From: JAYPHU01 sp038127535
GTDB taxonomy: Bacteria > Pseudomonadota > Alphaproteobacteria > Rhodospirillales > UBA2165
Assembly (NCBI GenBank): GCA_038127535.1
Contig: JAYPHU010000014.1
Span: forward strand, 22,597 to 86,596
DNA: 64,000 nucleotides
Direction of reading: 5' to 3'
Program-made: the position numbers and the translations under genes
The notes under the pieces: model-generated
The model's database searches: none
What the model saw: only the letters and a program-made list of their open reading frames with translations
What the model was told of the DNA's origin: nothing
Shown: positions 17,309 through 25,942 of the stretch, piece by piece
Layout of the letters: each line of letters begins with the position of its first letter
Numbering within the stretch: the first letter of the stretch is position 1

Positions 17309-18295
17309 GTGCTGGGAATCGTCTATGCATTGCTGGCGGCCGCCAGCTTCGGCTTCAACAACGCCAGCGCCCGGCGCGGTGTTTTGACCGGCACCGCGCT
17401 GCAGGGTTTGGTGGTCAGCCTGCCCTTGGGAATGCTCATATTTGTTATCGGCGCGACCCTGACGGACGAATGGCCGGCCCTGGCCGAGATCAGTTTTACC
17501 GGCTACGGGCTGCTGGCCCTGGCAGGGTTCATGCATTTCGCCTTGGGACGCTATTTCAACATTCGGTCGCTGGCCGCCATCGGCTCCAACCTAGCCTCGC
17601 CCATCCAGCAGTTTCAGCTCCTCTTATCACTGACCCTGGCTATCGTCTTTCTGGGCGAGACTCTGACGCCCTTAAAAGTGCTGGGCATCCTCTTGATCGT
17701 CGCCGCCCCCATCTATGTACTGCGCATGCGGCGCAAAGACAAAGAGACAACATCTGTCCAAAAAGTAGAAACCAAAGACGGCTTTAATCCGCGGATGGCG
17801 GAGGGATATTTCTGCGCCTCCATGGCGGCGCTGGGGTTCGGCAGCAGCACGGTGCTGATCAAAGCCGGCCTGGGCGAAACCAATCTGAGCTTCATCGGCG
17901 GCTTTGTGGCCTATTCCGCCGCCATGATCACCATCGCGCTGGTCCTGGCGATCCCCGCCCGCCTGTCGGAAGTGCGCACGACGAACAAAGAGTCCCTCAA
18001 GTGGTTTGTCTATTCCGGCATCGGCGTCGGCGTGTCCCAGATGTTCCGCTTCCTCGCCCTGGGCATTGCGCCGGTGACCATTGTCCAGCCGCTGAACAGC
18101 CTGTCGGTGATCTTCCGGATGATCTTCGGCTATTTCCTCAACCGGGAGCACGAGCGCTTCGACCGTTATGTGATCATTGGGATTTTTCTGTCGTTCTTCG
18201 GCGCGCTGTCCTTGGCGCTCTCCAGCGATGTCATCCTGGCGAATGTGGATCTGCCGCCCTGGCTGGCGGAGATCGTTGGCTGGACCTGGCCTTAA
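17309..18295 (+). CDS. EamA-family (drug/metabolite) transporter
   Basis: A membrane protein of about 328 residues with ten hydrophobic segments arranged as two five-helix EamA repeats; a polar loop of about 30 residues (KDKETTSVQKVETKDG) separates the halves. The start is uncertain: AGGGGAG at 17296-17302 is best spaced from the GTG at 17309, while a TTG at 17303 directly abuts it. Such carriers export amino acids, nucleosides or metabolites. It is convergent with the TctA-TctB fusion, only 3 bases from its stop, and divergent from the amidohydrolase. Substrate unknown. Confidence 0.87.
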   Translation: MLGIVYALLAAASFGFNNASARRGVLTGTALQGLVVSLPLGMLIFVIGATLTDEWPALAEISFTGYGLLALAGFMHFALGRYFNIRSLAAIGSNLASPIQQFQLLLSLTLAIVFLGETLTPLKVLGILLIVAAPIYVLRMRRKDKETTSVQKVETKDGFNPRMAEGYFCASMAALGFGSSTVLIKAGLGETNLSFIGGFVAYSAAMITIALVLAIPARLSEVRTTNKESLKWFVYSGIGVGVSQMFRFLALGIAPVTIVQPLNSLSVIFRMIFGYFLNREHERFDRYVIIGIFLSFFGALSLALSSDVILANVDLPPWLAEIVGWTWP

Positions 18296-18298
18296 GTA

Positions 18299-20428
18299 TT
18301 AGAACAGATTAAGCCAGATGATGGATTTCAGCTCCGGAAACCAAACACCCATCAGAGATTGAGGCCACGGAACGATCAACAGGACGTGGAACAAGAGGTA
18401 AGACACAATCCACATGGGTACGGCAATCGACAGGGTCATTTTCCAACTTTCGCCGCTGCCGAACCGCATATAGCCCACCAGGAAGACAAACATGGACGGC
18501 AGCAGGCCGATCACCCCGGCGACGGCGAAGAAGAACAGCAGCCAGCCGAAATACACGGCCGCCCGGCGGAGTATTTCCTGAACAGAGAGATCTCCGTAGT
18601 CAGCCTTAATGTCGAAGTGCACATCCTCGCCCTCGACCGCAAAGGCATCCACTTTGTTTTTCTCGCCTACGCCAGTGGCTGCAACCGCAGAAGCTTCGAT
18701 CGGCTTCGGCACAACGAAGAACCGCAAGAACACAATCCCGCCGGCAAAAAGAATCCCCGCGATGCTCATCACCTGGGGCACCAAGCGCGCCGCCAGCTCC
18801 CAATCTGCGGAGACATAAAAAATGACGGCAAACAGGGCGATCACCCCAAAGGTGAAGTATGTGTCCGGGTTCATCGCCTCCGGCCGGAAGCCCAGAGTCA
18901 GGCCTCTGGAGATGCCCTGTTTACGCCGCGCGATATAGCTGCGAATGATGGGGCTCAGCACGCCGTACAAGGTGATCGCGAAAACAATCATGACCCAGGG
19001 ATGGAACTCACCTTCGCGGACAACCCAAAGCCACTCCCAGCCATAGCGCTCCACCGAGATGAACATGTAACGTTCGATCAGCCCACCAAGCACAAAGCCC
19101 AAGATCAGTGGCGGCCGCGGCCAATGCATCCGTTTCATGAGCCAGCCTACAAGACCAAACGCCAGCAGGGTAACAATATCACCCCAGGACTTGGCGCCTT
19201 GGAAGGCGCCGATATAGGTGATCGCCAAAACCACCGGCGCCAGGATACCGATCCGCACCAGGGCAATCTTGGCAAGCTGTCCGGCAAACAGGAAGCACGT
19301 GCCTGCCCCCAAAATATTGGCGATCGCCACCGACCAGACCAGGGTGTAGGTGATATCGAGGCGTTTGTTGAGCATTTCCGGTCCCGGCACCAGCCCGTGG
19401 ATGAGGAACGCGCCCAGGATCAGCGCCATGGAGGCAGAGCCCGGCACACCAAAGGCGATGGTCGGCAACAGCGCGCCGCCTTCCTTGGCGTTGTTGGAAC
19501 TCTCAGACGCGATCACGCCCCGTACATCGCCCTTGCCGAAAGTTTTACCTGAATCCTTGATCGTGCGGACGGCGTGACCATAGGCGATCCAGTCAATGAC
19601 GGATGCACCGATCCCGGGCACGGCTCCCAGGCCCGCGCCGAGGGTGGAACAACGGAACATCAAGAATTTATTCCTGAATACGTCCTTTACGCCCTCCCAC
19701 TGCGCCCAGCGGGAACCCACATCGGAATTTCCGGCAATGGATTTTCGCGAAATGACCATGTCAGCGATTTCCGGCACGGCAAACAAACCAAGCGCGATCG
19801 GCACCACCGGAATGCCATCCCAGAGATAGAGCGTATCGAAAGTCCAGCGGAAGGTGCCGGTCTGGGAATCCTCGCCGGTCATGGCCACCAACACGCCGAT
19901 GCAGGCGGCAGCCAAGCCCTTTAGCGGCGTGCCGCCGCTGAGCACCGCCACCAGGGACAGACCGAAGATGCAGATGGCGAACAATTCGGGCGATGCAATA
20001 TTCAGGATAATCGGCCGGATCACCGGCACGGCGAGGGCCAGCAGAAACGCACCATAGAGCCCGCCCAGTACGGAAGCCGTAAACGCTGCGCCGAAGGCCC
20101 GGCCGGCTTCGCCCTTTCGCGCCATGGGATATCCATCGAGGATCGTCGCGGCTGAGCCCACCGTCCCCGGCACGCCGAACAACACCGCCGGGATCGTATC
20201 GGAGGTCACAACCACCGCCTGTAGCCCCATGAGAAAGGCCAATGCGGTATAGGGGTCCATATTAAAGGTGAACGGCAACAGAAGTGACAGGCCGACAAGG
20301 CCGCCCAGGCCGGGGATCACGCCCAGGATCAGCCCGAAGAACACTCCCAGCGCCAAAAAGGAGAGACGCAACGGATCGGCCAGATTTGCAGCCGCCGTGA
20401 TGGCCATATCCAGCATACTTACTTCCAT
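18299..20428 (-). CDS. Tripartite tricarboxylate transporter, TctA fused to a TctB-like domain
   Basis: The protein is about 709 residues from the ATG at 20428, against about 500 for TctA alone. The first 500 residues are TctA with its hallmark GLGGLVGLSLLLPFTFNMDP, DTIPAVLFGVPGTVGSAATI and GAVPGIGASVIDWIAYGHA segments. The last 200 residues contain four further membrane helices separated by a charged loop (about residues 590-630), which matches the small TctB subunit. No separate tctB is present, which supports a fusion. A TTG at 20455 would add nine residues; the ATG has GGGAGA ten bases before it. The divergent binding protein at 20726 completes the system. Confidence 0.88.
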   Translation of the reverse strand: MEVSMLDMAITAAANLADPLRLSFLALGVFFGLILGVIPGLGGLVGLSLLLPFTFNMDPYTALAFLMGLQAVVVTSDTIPAVLFGVPGTVGSAATILDGYPMARKGEAGRAFGAAFTASVLGGLYGAFLLALAVPVIRPIILNIASPELFAICIFGLSLVAVLSGGTPLKGLAAACIGVLVAMTGEDSQTGTFRWTFDTLYLWDGIPVVPIALGLFAVPEIADMVISRKSIAGNSDVGSRWAQWEGVKDVFRNKFLMFRCSTLGAGLGAVPGIGASVIDWIAYGHAVRTIKDSGKTFGKGDVRGVIASESSNNAKEGGALLPTIAFGVPGSASMALILGAFLIHGLVPGPEMLNKRLDITYTLVWSVAIANILGAGTCFLFAGQLAKIALVRIGILAPVVLAITYIGAFQGAKSWGDIVTLLAFGLVGWLMKRMHWPRPPLILGFVLGGLIERYMFISVERYGWEWLWVVREGEFHPWVMIVFAITLYGVLSPIIRSYIARRKQGISRGLTLGFRPEAMNPDTYFTFGVIALFAVIFYVSADWELAARLVPQVMSIAGILFAGGIVFLRFFVVPKPIEASAVAATGVGEKNKVDAFAVEGEDVHFDIKADYGDLSVQEILRRAAVYFGWLLFFFAVAGVIGLLPSMFVFLVGYMRFGSGESWKMTLSIAVPMWIVSYLLFHVLLIVPWPQSLMGVWFPELKSIIWLNLF

Positions 20429-20725
20429 GCCCGGAAATTCTCCCTGTGTGGGCAATTCTCCTCGAAGAATTGCTGATGCCTACTTATTTATGAGCCAATG
20501 TGTAGCAGATTAATCTGCCCCAGTTCCATGAAAACTCTTCAATTTTTCGGGAAAATTGCTTAGAACACTTAGGAGTTTTGCCGCAGTCCTGATAGGATAC
20601 CGGCGTTTTTAGCAATATGGCGGTATGCCGGAATGCAGGTTGTCGCCACAATTGCGGCACAATTTATCGGTTCAAATTTGTCGGAATGATCTCAATTTTC
20701 CCGGCAATGATCCAAAGGAGGTAAT
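20429..20725. promoter_or_regulatory. Divergent control region of the TctAB/TctC transporter with inverted repeat
   Basis: About 300 bases without a gene separate the TctA-TctB fusion from the TctC-like gene. It contains an A/T palindrome with arms CAATTTT (20540-20546) and AAAATTG (20552-20558) around a GC-containing centre, and further on an imperfect inverted repeat around 20640-20658 (GTCGCCACAATTGCGGCAC). These are possible operator sites for a local regulator, but no regulator gene is nearby. AAAGGAGG at about 20713-20720 is an unusually strong ribosome-binding site for the gene at 20726. Confidence 0.45.
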
Positions 20726-21760
20726 ATGTACAAGTTTCTGAAATACTCTGCTGTGGCCGCAGTTGGCGCAGCTCTTCTGGCCGGCGCGCCTGCCAAGGCG
20801 CAAAGCGCCGCTGACTTCTTCAAGGGTAAGACCCTGACCATCGTATACGGCTTTGGTTCGGGCGGCACCTACGGCAGATTCTCTCTGCTGTTTGCGGAAT
20901 ATATGTCGAAGCACATTCCGGGCAATCCGCAGGTGATCGCCCAATCCATGCCGGGTGCCGGTGGCCTGAAGGCCGCAAACTATGCCTACAACGTCATGCC
21001 CAAGGACGGCACTGGCCTCTACGTGCCGGTCGATACGCTGATCGTCTCTGAATTGCTTCGTCCGAAAGCGGTGAAATTCAAGTCCGATAAGTTCACCTGG
21101 CTCGGCAACGCGGTTCAGGCGAACGCCGTCATCGTGGTTCGGACGGATGCCGGCATCAACAAACTTGAAGACCTCAAAAGCAAGCAGGTCATCATCGCGT
21201 CCACCGGTAAAGGATCGCAGACCTTCCTGATGCCGGCTCTGATGAACGCCGTCTACGGCGCCAAGTTCAAGATCGTTTCCGGCTACAAGGGGTCCCGCAA
21301 TCTGCAGCTGGCCATGGAACAGGGTGAGGCCCAAGGTTCTTCCCTGACCTGGCTGGCCTGGTCCACCGCCAAACCCCAGTGGTTCAAGCCGGGCGGATTT
21401 GCGAAAGCCCTCGTCCAAATCGGTTATGCCAAGGACAAAGCCCTGCCGAACGTGCCGCTGGCATCCGAGGTCGTTACTGATCCGGGTGACAAGCAGATCG
21501 TCAACTTCATGGCGTCCATGGGCCCGATTGGCCGTGGCCTCGCGGTCCCGCCGGGCGTCCCGGCCGACCGCGTTGCGGTGTTGCGGAAAGCCTTCTCCGA
21601 CATGATTGCGGACCCGACGTTTGGACCGGCAGCCAAAAAACGGAAGTTGGCGGTCAACGCCCTTTCCGGCGAAGAAGTCCAAAAAATTGTCAATGAATCG
21701 ATGAAAGTCGATGAAGCTTTGTTGAAGCGGGCCCGCGCGGGCATCATGGGTGGCAAATAA
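20726..21760 (+). CDS. Tripartite tricarboxylate transporter substrate-binding protein (TctC/Bug family)
   Basis: A 344-residue periplasmic binding protein. The signal peptide MYKFLKYSAVAAVGAALLAG is cleaved after AKAQ near residue 26. The mature start (FFKGKTLTIVYGFGSGGTYGRFS) and the SMPGAGGLKAANYAYNVMPKDG segment near residue 72-93 are the ligand-binding loops of the Bug/TctC family, which bind carboxylates and other small anions. An ideal AAAGGAGG site before the ATG suggests high expression, as is usual for binding proteins. It is divergent from the membrane component it must serve and ends in its own terminator. Confidence 0.92.
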   Translation: MYKFLKYSAVAAVGAALLAGAPAKAQSAADFFKGKTLTIVYGFGSGGTYGRFSLLFAEYMSKHIPGNPQVIAQSMPGAGGLKAANYAYNVMPKDGTGLYVPVDTLIVSELLRPKAVKFKSDKFTWLGNAVQANAVIVVRTDAGINKLEDLKSKQVIIASTGKGSQTFLMPALMNAVYGAKFKIVSGYKGSRNLQLAMEQGEAQGSSLTWLAWSTAKPQWFKPGGFAKALVQIGYAKDKALPNVPLASEVVTDPGDKQIVNFMASMGPIGRGLAVPPGVPADRVAVLRKAFSDMIADPTFGPAAKKRKLAVNALSGEEVQKIVNESMKVDEALLKRARAGIMGGK

Positions 21761-21794
21761 GCCTGTACCGCTGACACAAGACTGAGTTAGAGAG

Positions 21795-21829
21795 CGGACG
21801 GGCGGCCATCGCCCGTCCGTTTCTCGTTT
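21795..21829 (+). terminator. Rho-independent terminator after the TctC-like gene
   Basis: Perfect 9-bp arms CGGACGGGC (21795-21803) and GCCCGTCCG (21811-21819) with a 7-base loop, followed by TTTCTCGTTT. Confidence 0.82.
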
Positions 21830-21847
21830 CAGATCAGGGGAAGAACC

Positions 21848-22549
21848 ATGGCTGATAAAAGTGTGTTCGAGGATCACTGCTGGAAGGACGTTATCTCGGA
21901 AGAGGATTACGCGACCTATGCACCCTATCGGCGGGAGACCTATATCGGCGAACGGCCCGCGGTGTTGGCCATCGACCTCTACAATTTAGTATTCAAGGGC
22001 GGGCCCAAACCGCCATCCGAAATTACCGTCAAATTTCCCAGCACCTGTGGCCAATACGCTTACGAGGCGGTTGAGCCGATCCAAAAATTATTGGCTGGCT
22101 GCCGGGCGGCAAACCTGCCGATCTTTTATATTACCGGCCGGTTTTCGGAGAACCGGGTGCGCTCCACTCGGCGCAACGTGGCGCCGCTCACAAAGGAAGA
22201 TTATGAAATCCATGAGGCGTTCACCCCCGAACCTGATGACGTCGTCTTCCGCAAGGAGCGCGCCAGCGCTTTTTTCGGCACTCCTTTGATCGCCCATCTT
22301 ACTCAGGGCGGCTTCGACAGTCTGATCGTCTGCGGCGAAAGCACATCCGGCTGCGTACGCACCAGCGTTCTCGACGCCTATTCTTATGGTTTCCATATCT
22401 CTATCGTCGAGGAATGCGTGTTCGACCGGAGCGAACTGATCCATAAGGTCAACCTGTTCGACATGCACCACAAATATGCAGACGTGATGAAGCTGAACGA
22501 AGTGCTGGCTCATTTGGCCGGCCCGACCGAAACCAAAGGGGTCGCTTAG
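21848..22549 (+). CDS. Isochorismatase-like cysteine hydrolase
   Basis: A 233-residue hydrolase with the catalytic triad of the family: Asp43 (LAIDLYN), Lys136 (VFRKERASAFFGTPL) and Cys169 (GESTSGCVRTS). Members hydrolyse N-carbamoyl or other amide and imide bonds, for example N-carbamoylsarcosine or maleamate, and the GxTSGCVRxT loop with the F-F-GTxL segment is closest to the N-carbamoylsarcosine/maleamate branch. It follows the TctC-like gene after a terminator and has its own AGGGGAAG site. Its stop overlaps that of the convergent flavoprotein gene by 4 bases. The substrate is not settled by sequence. Confidence 0.88.
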   Translation: MADKSVFEDHCWKDVISEEDYATYAPYRRETYIGERPAVLAIDLYNLVFKGGPKPPSEITVKFPSTCGQYAYEAVEPIQKLLAGCRAANLPIFYITGRFSENRVRSTRRNVAPLTKEDYEIHEAFTPEPDDVVFRKERASAFFGTPLIAHLTQGGFDSLIVCGESTSGCVRTSVLDAYSYGFHISIVEECVFDRSELIHKVNLFDMHHKYADVMKLNEVLAHLAGPTETKGVA

Positions 22550-23979
22550 AGCCTTCTCAGCTGATCACAAAGATCGCCGGCCATCCGATAGACCTGAAAA
22601 CCGATTGCGGGCACGCCGTTGACCTCCCCAAACCGGGCGCGGGTCATCGGCCCGATTACCCGTAGGAGAGGATCGTTTCGCCCCGATGCGTTGAGCGCGG
22701 CACAGCTTCCATCCACCTCGACTCCCATGGCGAAGGGGCTTTCCACCAGAATGCCCAGCGCCACAAGATCAACCAGGAAAGGGCTGCCCGACTTGGCTGG
22801 GCTGCGTGTCGGCCCCGTACAGTTGACCACCGCGTCGAAAGTCTGAACCGCGATATCTTTGCTTCCCCGTGGGCGAATACCGACCGCCAGTCCGTCGCCG
22901 TCAGCCTCGGCAGAGACCAGACTGCCCGCGAGAAGCCGCACCTGACCGTTCTCCATGGCCTGACCCACTCGCGCCTCGATTTGCGGCGGCAGGCGGAACC
23001 GATGGCTCTCATACCAGGGCGCGAGATGGCGGAAGAATCGGTTCTTTTCCTCATCGGGCAGGTTCGGCCACAGCACATGCGCCGCGTCCCGCAGAAAGTC
23101 GAATGCCACCTGCCATTCGATCCCGTCAGGCTCCAGCTGACGGATATCACTTCTGAGCGCCCGCAAAATTTTAACCACGGTCTCCGGCGTGCCGTGACGG
23201 GTGACAAAGTCCGGCGGGTCCAGGTTCATTTCCTCCCACAGGGTGCGGGGCGGCGGGGCCACCCGCTGTGGCTTCGGATAGAGCCCGCGGCGGGACACAG
23301 CGGTGATCCGGCTGTCCGGCGAGCGACGCATCACCGTCATCGCCACATCCGCCATGGTCAGACCGGTGCCGATGATCAGTACCTCTCCGCCGGGCTTGAT
23401 GCCGCAGAGCCGGTCCAGGTCCCAGGGGTTGGGCACGAAGGCTGGGTGATCCTCCAGACGTTCATTGAACGGAGGGGGAATGGCCGGGCGGGAATTGTTG
23501 GTGCACAAAACCACAGCGTCCGCCGTCAGAGCCTCGCCCGTGTCCAGGGTTAGCTGGTAACCGGCATCCTCGGCAGTCATAGATTGGGCGGATGCCTGCA
23601 CGTGCCGCAAGTTTGAACCGGAGGGGTTGTCTCGGCTGTTTTTGGCGAACTCCAGTCCCAGGTAGCGGCCCAGCTCGCTGCGGCGGACAAACACCCGGCC
23701 ATCCGGCATCTGCGCGTCCGGATCATCGTCGGCGATCTCCTCTTCGACCACCCAGCGTGCAAAATGGTTGGTGTCCTCTGCATAAATATAGTGAACCACC
23801 GCCGGGCCATTCAGCCGGTGATCAGGGTCGGTACTGCCATAAGCCACGCCACGCCCCACCTCAGACTCGGGTCCGACCACGGTGATCTCCAGAGGAATGG
23901 CGGATTGCTGCGCGAGTTGGACCGCCACGCAAACGCCGCTATAGCCGCCCCCGATGATGACGACTCGGGGCTCAGGCAT
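22546..23979 (-). CDS. FAD/NAD(P)-binding oxidoreductase (NAD_binding_9 type)
   Basis: A 477-residue flavoprotein. The dinucleotide motif IIGGGYSG is at residues 8-15, followed by VGPESEVGRGVAYGSTDPDHRLNGPA, a segment typical of the HpyO/NAD_binding_9 proteins. A second nucleotide site, VLIIGTGLTMADVAMTVMRR, is at about residue 200, and VVNCTGPTRSP near 395. No transmembrane segment. It overlaps the Gfo/Idh gene by eight bases and is the last gene of an operon with an alpha/beta hydrolase. The reaction is unknown; relatives include putative hydroxylases and siderophore-type monooxygenases. Confidence 0.85.
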   Translation of the reverse strand: MPEPRVVIIGGGYSGVCVAVQLAQQSAIPLEITVVGPESEVGRGVAYGSTDPDHRLNGPAVVHYIYAEDTNHFARWVVEEEIADDDPDAQMPDGRVFVRRSELGRYLGLEFAKNSRDNPSGSNLRHVQASAQSMTAEDAGYQLTLDTGEALTADAVVLCTNNSRPAIPPPFNERLEDHPAFVPNPWDLDRLCGIKPGGEVLIIGTGLTMADVAMTVMRRSPDSRITAVSRRGLYPKPQRVAPPPRTLWEEMNLDPPDFVTRHGTPETVVKILRALRSDIRQLEPDGIEWQVAFDFLRDAAHVLWPNLPDEEKNRFFRHLAPWYESHRFRLPPQIEARVGQAMENGQVRLLAGSLVSAEADGDGLAVGIRPRGSKDIAVQTFDAVVNCTGPTRSPAKSGSPFLVDLVALGILVESPFAMGVEVDGSCAALNASGRNDPLLRVIGPMTRARFGEVNGVPAIGFQVYRMAGDLCDQLRRL

Positions 23980-24973
23980 CCGGCAATAGTTCCGACAATC
24001 TTACGGACCGGCCTTCGGCGGACGACTTCCCGGCGGCGAGTACGATGGCCAGGGGTTGAAGCGCCTCCCGCCCGCCGATCTCTGGCGCCCGCCCCTCGGC
24101 AATGGCGTCGGCAAAGTCCTCCAGTTCCGCGGTCAGATGATCAATGGGCGGATAGTCCACAGACACCCGCTCGAGCTCGCCGGTCTTCTGCACCCGCAAC
24201 CCGTCCGTATTCAACTCAAAGAAAGCGTTGCCCTTGGTGCCATGCGTAACCAGATCAAACCGCAAAGGCGAACAATAGTTGGAGCCGACAAAACCAATAG
24301 CGCCGGACTCGAACCGCAGTAAAACGGCGGTCACATCCTCAATCTCGGGTTCGGTCTCAAGCCGGTTGAAATAAGCGGAGACCTCGCTGACCGGCCCCAT
24401 GAGATAGAGCATGTTGTCGATCTGATGAATGCCCAGCTGCATCAAACAGCCGCCTGGAATTTCCGCCGGATTGGTGCGCCACACGCCGGGTTTCATTTTC
24501 AGTCCGTTGTCGTTGCCGAAAAAGGCCTCAGCCATGCTGACCCGTCCCAGCTCGCCCGTGTCGATCAAGTGGCGCATGTGCCGAAGCGCGCCGTTGCGCC
24601 GATAACAATGCCCCACCGCCAAGGTGACACCCGCCGCGTCGCAGACCTCAATCATGGCGCGCCCGTCTTCCAGCGTGTTGGAGATGGGTTTTTCCACGAA
24701 CACATGCTTGCCCGCTTCCGCCGCCCGCTCCGTGCCTTCCCGGTGGGCTGAGTTCGGTGTGGTCAGGATCACCGCGTCCACATCATCCCTGGCCAGCAAG
24801 GCCTCATAGCTTTCCACCGCGTCGCAGCCGAACTTCTCGGAAAACTCGGCGCACTTTTTAGGGCTCCGCGTATAGCCCGCGCGCAAATCAAGCTTGTCGC
24901 TGGCCTGCATGGTCTCGGCCAGAACGTTTGACCACCAGCCGATGCCTACAATACCGACGCGAAGAAGTATCAT
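23972..24973 (-). CDS. Gfo/Idh/MocA-family NAD(P)-dependent oxidoreductase
   Basis: A 333-residue dehydrogenase. The Rossmann motif GIVGIGWW starts at residue 7, the EKP motif at 94-96 (VFVEKPIS) includes the catalytic Lys95, and the substrate-domain motif GIHQIDN carries His183 and Asp186. The family oxidises or reduces sugars, inositols and related polyols, but also dihydrodiols and biliverdin. It lies between the alpha/beta hydrolase (11 bases upstream) and the flavoprotein (8-base overlap). The trio probably modifies one compound, which cannot be named from sequence. Confidence 0.9.
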   Translation of the reverse strand: MILLRVGIVGIGWWSNVLAETMQASDKLDLRAGYTRSPKKCAEFSEKFGCDAVESYEALLARDDVDAVILTTPNSAHREGTERAAEAGKHVFVEKPISNTLEDGRAMIEVCDAAGVTLAVGHCYRRNGALRHMRHLIDTGELGRVSMAEAFFGNDNGLKMKPGVWRTNPAEIPGGCLMQLGIHQIDNMLYLMGPVSEVSAYFNRLETEPEIEDVTAVLLRFESGAIGFVGSNYCSPLRFDLVTHGTKGNAFFELNTDGLRVQKTGELERVSVDYPPIDHLTAELEDFADAIAEGRAPEIGGREALQPLAIVLAAGKSSAEGRSVRLSELLPDA

Positions 24974-24983
24974 GGTCTGCTCC

Positions 24984-25790
24984 CTAAATCTTATCTTCCC
25001 ATTCCGCCAGGAACGGTTCCACCAGCGCGTTCCATTCGTCGGAATGGCGTCGGAAGGAATAGTGCCCGCCCTCCTCCACGAGGATCAGTTTGGAGCCTTC
25101 GATGGCAGCGTGTAGATCTTCGGAGAAATAATAAGGCACCGTCGCATCATCCCGCGTCCCAATGATCAAGGACGGATTTTTAATCTTGGTGAGCTCATCC
25201 AGCCGGTCATGGCTCATGGTCATGTCGAGACGCGCCGCCAGAATTTCCGGCTTAGCAATGGTATCCAGGGACCGTTTCTCCACTTCCATCACGCGATCCA
25301 GATTATAGCGAAACTGGTTGGCCCCATTGGTGAACAGCGAGCTGATCTTCACATAGGCTTCCTGTCCTTCGGCCAGCGCGATCTGCTTGCGCGCCGTCTG
25401 CACCCGCATTATGTATTCATCTGCCTTGGTCCAGGTGTTGGAGAAAATGCAGCAGCGCAACCGGTCCGGATGATCGATGGCTAGATTCTGCAGGATGGCC
25501 CCGCCGGTCGACGTGCCGGCCACATGCGCCTTTTCGATCCCCAACGTGTCCATCAGGGCGATCACATCCTCGGCGATGTGCTTAGTGGAATATTCGCTTA
25601 GGGGTGGCCGGTCGCTTTCTCCGGCGCCCCGGTGATCCAGGGAAATACAGCGATAGCTCTTGGAAAACTCGGCGATCTGATAGCCCCAGGCAGTCAGCAG
25701 CCCGACGAGGCCGGGGATGAAGATAAACGGCGGGCCATCTCCCTTCTCTTCCACGTTAAGGGTGATCCGTCCGACATCGATTCTCGCCAT
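24984..25790 (-). CDS. Alpha/beta hydrolase (MhpC-like)
   Basis: A 268-residue alpha/beta hydrolase if started at the ATG at 25790, which is preceded by GGGGAA; the longer reading frame to 25925 adds 45 Cys-rich residues unlike the family and is not credible. The nucleophile elbow is HVAGTSTGGAI (Ser near residue 98), the acid is in IIGTRDDATVPYYF, and the His in EEGGHYSF near residue 252. Related enzymes cleave C-C bonds of ring-fission products or hydrolyse lactones and esters. First gene of the operon with the Gfo/Idh and flavoprotein genes. Confidence 0.88.
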   Translation of the reverse strand: MARIDVGRITLNVEEKGDGPPFIFIPGLVGLLTAWGYQIAEFSKSYRCISLDHRGAGESDRPPLSEYSTKHIAEDVIALMDTLGIEKAHVAGTSTGGAILQNLAIDHPDRLRCCIFSNTWTKADEYIMRVQTARKQIALAEGQEAYVKISSLFTNGANQFRYNLDRVMEVEKRSLDTIAKPEILAARLDMTMSHDRLDELTKIKNPSLIIGTRDDATVPYYFSEDLHAAIEGSKLILVEEGGHYSFRRHSDEWNALVEPFLAEWEDKI

Positions 25791-25942
25791 GATTTCCCCA
25801 ATATTCTGCTCCGTTTGGTCGAGACCGCACTCTAGGCAACCCCGGCCAATGGGACAAACGGATTTCCCGCAGCATACCCTCGGATGTGCGTTGACACTCC
25901 CGGTTTTGAACAGCACTTTAGGCAAAATTCGAGGAGAGCAAG

